Assembly (NCBI GenBank): GCA_910577075.1
Contig: CAJTKV010000062.1
Span: forward strand, 392-7,883
Origin: an uncultured Bacilli bacterium
GTDB lineage: Bacteria; Bacillota_I; Bacilli_A; RF39; UBA660
DNA length: 7,492 nucleotides
Reading direction: 5' to 3'
The stretch's first letter is position 1. Every line of letters begins with the position of its first letter. Shown here in pieces: positions 4,120 to 7,492 of this stretch. A model generated the notes under the pieces. The model did no database searches. It was not told where the DNA came from and saw only the letters and a program-made list of their open reading frames with translations. The position numbers and the translations under genes are program-made.

Positions 4120-6210
4120 ATGGTCAAATTAGAGTCATTAAAAAAGATAGGAATACCCGATAATAAAATTGAAAGATGGACTAAATCCTGCTATATTTAT
4201 ATCGAAAATGAAATGGTTGATATTATAAGTGAAGATGTCTATTTGGAAATCATGCGAATTATTCTCATGCAATATCCCTCTATGTTTGCAGAATTTATCG
4301 ACTATTCCTATAATGCATCACTAGTACAATATCATCAATTTTTGAAGAGTACTTTAGACGGAAAGATTGATGAAAGTCAAAAACTCATGCGCTCTCTTTT
4401 AAAAGATAAAGATTTCCTAGAAAAATATGAGGATATTTTGCTCTTTGTCTCCATCATTGAAGAATACAAATTAAAAGACCTGTATATACCTGAAGAAGAA
4501 AATCCTTTAGTTCAAAGTCAAATATTTCTCTACAAGAAATATTTATTAAGCTTTAATTATCCAATGGCTCATGAGGTTCTTAAAAAAATTAGGAAAATTC
4601 ATGACTGTTTGGAATACCGTGTTATGGACGCCATTTTAATTGGCAAGAGGGATACTATCAAATATATATTAAAGCCCGATATTTATCCCAGTGCTGTAAC
4701 AAATGATAATTTAAAACGCATAGAAAGAGAGGCTTTATGTTCATTGGAACTAGGAGAATATAATTCTTTCATAAAGAAAATAGCTGAACTAAATCATATA
4801 TATCAAAATCAAGATCGCAATTGTTTTCAAATAATATTAATGCTCATAAATGAAATAAATAAATTAGAACACAACAAAAGATTTGTTAGTTCTCGCAGTA
4901 TGTTCAACCTTAATGGGGATTTTAATTCTGTTTTAATTGCTTTACTTACGTCTCGGGATTACTACCGAGCTCATGATTTAATTGAAGAAGAGCTAAGAAA
5001 TAGCCAACAATTTGATATATATCTTATCATGATTTTTATTTTGATTCACACAGTTATGTATTTTAATAAAAATAATATAGAATTTTTAGAACGACAACTG
5101 AATACGGCTAATTGCACTAATATCGATGATTTCTTTAAGGGAAAGACCATATTCTCTAAAATTGATGGGAATATCATAAAGAGATGTGAAGAGCAAAACA
5201 ATGCTAATGAAAAAAATAAAATAAATTATTATCAAATGTATAAGGATGCTTTTAATAGACATTCCTATACATTAGCTAGAGATTATTTGGATCGTTTTTT
5301 AGCACGTCTTAAAAGCATTAATATAAACATAAATTTAGGCTATCTATATAAAGAATTAGATTACTTAATGGTCCATGAACAAGAAATGCCTGAAAGAAAT
5401 CTTGAAGATATAATAACTAAGCAAAAACTAGCATTAAGATACATAGAAAATAAAAATTACGAAGAAGCTATTATTGCTATAGAACAATGGTGCAATTCTT
5501 TAAATTATTTTCATCCCCGAGCTCAGGCTTTATTGGCTAAGTGTTATCTAGAACAAAAGGATTTTTCTTCGGCTTTAAAAATATATGAAGAATCTAATAA
5601 TTATTATCTATATCCTCTAGATTATGAAGATATCATTATATGTCTTTTTAACTTAGGCAAGTATGATAAAATGGAATACTATTTCAATTTAAGAGAAAAT
5701 TATGAATATTCTTCGCTAAAAATATATTATATTATGAGTATTGCGGCTATTAAAGAAACAAATTATGAAAAGGCCAAGTCATATCTTCTTAAAGCCGAAG
5801 AGGTGGGACTAGAACTATATAATTACGTTCCTGATTACCACAAAGAGATAGAGATAATAGATGGGTTAATAGCAGGTAAAGATGTTAGAGAATATAACTT
5901 GGATGATTACATTGAATATGGCTTTACCGAAGCAGATGAATTAATCCTTGATGAGGTCGAATCTTATAAAAAGGAATATCATGAAGACTACATAACTATG
6001 CTACTTATAAGCATAAGTAATAAAAGTATCAGCCCCAAAGAGAGGGTTGAATATTTGTTATCGGTAGTAAAAATATTGAAATTTAACGATAAAAGTGTGG
6101 CATTAAATCCCATATATGAATATATAAATAAAATATTAGCATCAAATGAACTGTCAACCAAAGAAGCAAGACTATTTACATTAACTATGAAAAACTATCA
6201 AAACTTATAG
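4120..6210 (+). CDS. Large TPR-like helical-repeat protein, function unknown
   Basis: This 696-residue protein starts MVKLESLKKIGIPD. It appears to be helical throughout, rich in Tyr, Asn, Ile, Lys and Glu, with no signal peptide or membrane segment, so it is probably cytoplasmic. The C-terminal half has recognisable tetratricopeptide-like units: NKNYEEAIIAIEQW (about 443-456), HPRAQALLAKCYLEQKDFSSALKIYEE (about 465-491), then a unit ending LGKYDKMEYYF, and TNYEKAKSYLLKAEEVG (about 547-563). These have the TPR pattern of a small residue at position 8 and Ala at position 20. The N-terminal half looks like a diverged continuation, but no repeat boundaries can be set by eye. Such proteins usually act as scaffolds or binding platforms; no enzyme motif is visible. 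It is a single-gene unit with a strong promoter and a stop-overlapping terminator, so context gives no partner. A regulator of the Rgg or PlcR kind is unlikely because no N-terminal helix-turn-helix is evident. Confidence 0.8.
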   Translation: MVKLESLKKIGIPDNKIERWTKSCYIYIENEMVDIISEDVYLEIMRIILMQYPSMFAEFIDYSYNASLVQYHQFLKSTLDGKIDESQKLMRSLLKDKDFLEKYEDILLFVSIIEEYKLKDLYIPEEENPLVQSQIFLYKKYLLSFNYPMAHEVLKKIRKIHDCLEYRVMDAILIGKRDTIKYILKPDIYPSAVTNDNLKRIEREALCSLELGEYNSFIKKIAELNHIYQNQDRNCFQIILMLINEINKLEHNKRFVSSRSMFNLNGDFNSVLIALLTSRDYYRAHDLIEEELRNSQQFDIYLIMIFILIHTVMYFNKNNIEFLERQLNTANCTNIDDFFKGKTIFSKIDGNIIKRCEEQNNANEKNKINYYQMYKDAFNRHSYTLARDYLDRFLARLKSINININLGYLYKELDYLMVHEQEMPERNLEDIITKQKLALRYIENKNYEEAIIAIEQWCNSLNYFHPRAQALLAKCYLEQKDFSSALKIYEESNNYYLYPLDYEDIIICLFNLGKYDKMEYYFNLRENYEYSSLKIYYIMSIAAIKETNYEKAKSYLLKAEEVGLELYNYVPDYHKEIEIIDGLIAGKDVREYNLDDYIEYGFTEADELILDEVESYKKEYHEDYITMLLISISNKSISPKERVEYLLSVVKILKFNDKSVALNPIYEYINKILASNELSTKEARLFTLTMKNYQNL

Positions 6211-6220
6211 TTTTTCTTTT
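6190..6220 (+). terminator. Intrinsic terminator overlapping the stop of the TPR-like gene
   Basis: AAAAACTAT (6190-6198) pairs perfectly with ATAGTTTTT (6207-6215) around the 8-base loop CAAAACTT, followed by C and a further T run. The TAG stop (6208-6210) is in the 3' arm, so the last six codons build most of the hairpin. The stem is AT-rich. Confidence 0.8.
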
Positions 6221-6228
6221 TTATTTGT

Positions 6229-6236
6229 TATATAAT
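6229..6236 (+). promoter_or_regulatory. Probable -10 region for the PfkB-like gene
   Basis: TATAAT (6231-6236) overlaps TATATA (6229-6234), and the latter is preceded by TGT (6226-6228), an extended -10. No good -35 is seen at 17 bases (TAGTTT, 6208-6213, is weak). A start near 6243 would leave a 17-base leader. Confidence 0.5.
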
Positions 6237-6247
6237 TAAATAAGAAT

Positions 6248-6254
6248 AGGGTGA
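6248..6254 (+). promoter_or_regulatory. Ribosome binding site fixing a GTG start at 6260
   Basis: AGGGTGA lies 5 bases before GTG 6260. The GTG at 6251 is inside the ribosome site and is rejected. The chosen start gives METLIIGKPA, which matches the usual N-terminus of PfkB-family proteins (a short beta strand then Gly). Confidence 0.85.
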
Positions 6255-6259
6255 TTTTA

Positions 6260-7408
6260 GTGGAAACTTTAATTATTGGAAAACCAGCGATTAATATTTA
6301 TTTGCCATTGCAAGAATTTCCAAACGAAGGGGACATATTTACTATTAAGAGTAAGAATGAATCCGTTGGTAATGTCGGAGCAACTTCAGCTTGCCTTTTA
6401 GCTAAATGGGGAATCTCAACGCATTTTACTGGTGTCGTCGGAAATGATTCTTATGCCGACAAAATACGTGATACTTTTAAAGAACTTAAAGTAAATTCAA
6501 AATTTATGGAGACCAATTTTGAAAATGGAACAAATGTTAATTATATCATTTTAAATGGTAAAACAGGCAACTCATCAAAAATTATATATAATAATCCTGA
6601 AGTACAACTAGCCAAGTTTAAATATGATTTTGTACCGGGATTTGCCATAATTGATGGAACTGATTATGCTGGTGCTTTTGCACTTTTAAATAATAATGGC
6701 AACTGCAATACCGTCTTTTATGGAAGAATTGGCGATAAAGAGACAATTAATTTATCTAAAAGATGTACATGGAATATCTGTACAGAAGTCTTCGCCGAAG
6801 GTTTGACTAAAATGAGCGCGGATGGGACAGCTGAAAGTTATGTAAACTTATATCAGAAAATCGTCGATAATGCGGGAAAGAGTAACTATGTCATCATTTT
6901 GAATAACCGCAAGATTCTCTATAGTGTCGATGGAAAAGTAAAGATGCTTCCAGAGATGAAAATCAATGTCGTCGATCACTCGAGTTTTGATTCCGTATTT
7001 GTCGGAGCATTCTCCTATGCTATAGGTATGGGTCTTAATATTGATGATGCCATTAAACTAGCCAATACCGCTGCGGGTCTATCAATTTCTAAAATTGGCG
7101 AAGTTCCAAGTATTCCAACATTAGATGAGGTATTAGATAATTCAGGACTAAGAGCTAAAATCGCTCCACAAACCAATCAAAGTTCAGGACCAGCTCAGGC
7201 TCAAGAAGTAACACCATTAAATCCGCAAGCAACCGTGCCCAATCCCCAAGTAGCTCCACAGCAGAATGCTGTCGGCCAAAATCCAATGGCTATGCCTACA
7301 CAGCAGGTAAATCAAGCAGTGCCAAACCCACAAGCTGTGGTCCCACAAGCAGCACCAATGCCAAATCCTCAACCAGAAACGAACATGTTTGATAATCCAA
7401 ATGTATAA
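6260..7408 (+). CDS. PfkB/ribokinase-family protein with degenerate active site and Pro/Gln/Asn-rich tail
   Basis: Residues 1-295 of 382 follow the PfkB sugar-kinase fold. They run from strand and Gly METLIIGKPA, through the substrate-lid region and the first signature (36-62, VGNVGATSACLLAKWGI then GVVGND), to the second signature near 239-251. The latter is followed by the typical DDAIKLANTAAGLSISKIGEV and PSIPTLDEV. Key residues are changed. The substrate Asp expected at position 12 is Asn, and the GG-x-x-x-N motif of signature 1 is VGNVGAT. The anion-hole and catalytic motif DTxGAGD reads DHSSFDS (239-245), leaving Ser245 where the base Asp should be and an Asp one place earlier. Active PfkB kinases need GAGD, so this is probably a pseudokinase or an altered enzyme. 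Residues 302-382 form a flexible tail, GC-richer than the rest and unusual for the family. It is a single-gene unit. The natural ligand cannot be read. Confidence 0.8.
   Translation: METLIIGKPAINIYLPLQEFPNEGDIFTIKSKNESVGNVGATSACLLAKWGISTHFTGVVGNDSYADKIRDTFKELKVNSKFMETNFENGTNVNYIILNGKTGNSSKIIYNNPEVQLAKFKYDFVPGFAIIDGTDYAGAFALLNNNGNCNTVFYGRIGDKETINLSKRCTWNICTEVFAEGLTKMSADGTAESYVNLYQKIVDNAGKSNYVIILNNRKILYSVDGKVKMLPEMKINVVDHSSFDSVFVGAFSYAIGMGLNIDDAIKLANTAAGLSISKIGEVPSIPTLDEVLDNSGLRAKIAPQTNQSSGPAQAQEVTPLNPQATVPNPQVAPQQNAVGQNPMAMPTQQVNQAVPNPQAVVPQAAPMPNPQPETNMFDNPNV
7163..7405 (+). repeat. Low-complexity Pro/Gln/Asn/Ala-rich tail coding region
   Basis: The last 81 codons of the PfkB-like gene are dominated by Pro, Gln, Asn, Ala and Val, with recurring NPQ / PNPQ units at residues 321-323, 327-330, 355-358 and 368-371. 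They also carry PQ, QQV and NP variants. The DNA is visibly richer in C and G than the rest of the window and uses CAG and CCC/CCG codons that are rare elsewhere. It is probably disordered. The CA-rich DNA also leaves the reverse strand free of stops. Confidence 0.85.
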
Positions 7409-7492
7409 GCAAGTAGATCCTTTTATTGAAATATTACCCCTTGCCATGTATGACACAAATCTTTGTCTTATATAATTTATAATTGTCATTTA
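7409..7492. other. Unassigned 3' intergenic end
   Basis: I see no firm gene here. A weak bulged hairpin, GACACAA/TTTGTC (7452-7467), lacks a proper T run, so termination after the PfkB-like gene is uncertain. TATAAT occurs at 7471-7476 and 7478-7483 and may belong to a promoter of a gene beyond the window, but no good -35 accompanies either. Confidence 0.3.

Noticed and set aside
7401..7475. Small + strand ORF of 24 codons overlapping the PfkB-like stop, starting MYKQVDPF
   Set aside because: It overlaps its neighbour in the way dut overlaps nrdG, but no ribosome site precedes the ATG and it stops after 24 codons. It could be a broken gene start, but there is not enough evidence.
7217..7489. 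Open frame of 90 codons on the - strand, Trp-, His- and Leu-rich
   Set aside because: It is antisense to the CA-rich tail of the PfkB-like gene, where stops are absent for compositional reasons. The Trp-rich product is the mirror of Gln/Pro codons.

Overview
The window is AT-rich bacterial DNA. Every supported gene lies on the + strand and non-coding gaps are short, never above about 135 bases. Shine-Dalgarno sites (AGGAGA, GAGGT, GGTGA types), sigma-A-like promoters (TTGNNN-N17-TATAAT) and hairpin-plus-U-run terminators point to a low-GC Gram-positive. All twelve Trp codons I counted in the genes are TGG, with no in-frame TGA. This fits the standard bacterial code and argues against Mycoplasma-type code 4. 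A SpoIIP-family cell-wall hydrolase, an anaerobic ribonucleotide reductase activase and a diverged PfkB-type protein suggest an anaerobic member of the Bacilli, possibly one of the uncultured gut lineages with small genomes near the Mollicutes. That placement is an inference from gene content and style.

Layout. (1) Bases 1-925 hold the end of a deoxynucleotide operon: nrdG, missing its N-terminus, overlaps dut by 8 bases, and a terminator overlaps the dut stop. (2) Bases 914-1658 hold a single gene for a small protein-kinase-fold protein with a reduced N-lobe. (3) Bases 1660-2642 hold an unrecognised helical protein of 296 residues. It has a strong promoter preceded by helically phased TGTCAA half-sites, and a terminator overlapping its stop. 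(4) Bases 2649-3858 hold a two-gene unit: a short membrane-anchored SpoIIP-family amidase and, one base later, a 110-residue single-pass membrane protein. (5) Bases 3862-4020 hold a tRNA-Arg(UCU) gene with its own promoter and terminator. (6) Bases 4037-6220 hold a GC-rich palindrome, an excellent promoter, a 696-residue TPR-like protein and a stop-overlapping terminator. (7) Bases 6229-7408 hold a PfkB-family protein whose catalytic motifs are eroded and which carries a Pro/Gln/Asn-rich tail of about 80 residues. The last 84 bases hold nothing firm.

How the genes relate. nrdG and dut belong together: the class III reductase makes dUTP directly and dUTPase removes it. spoIIP and its small neighbour probably act together at the cell envelope. 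The remaining genes look like independent units separated by tightly packed terminator-promoter junctions. I see no defence island, CRISPR array, insertion sequence or phage module. The most unusual items are the apparent PfkB pseudokinase with its tail, the repeated placing of terminators inside the last codons of genes, and the SpoIIP pair under a housekeeping-type promoter.
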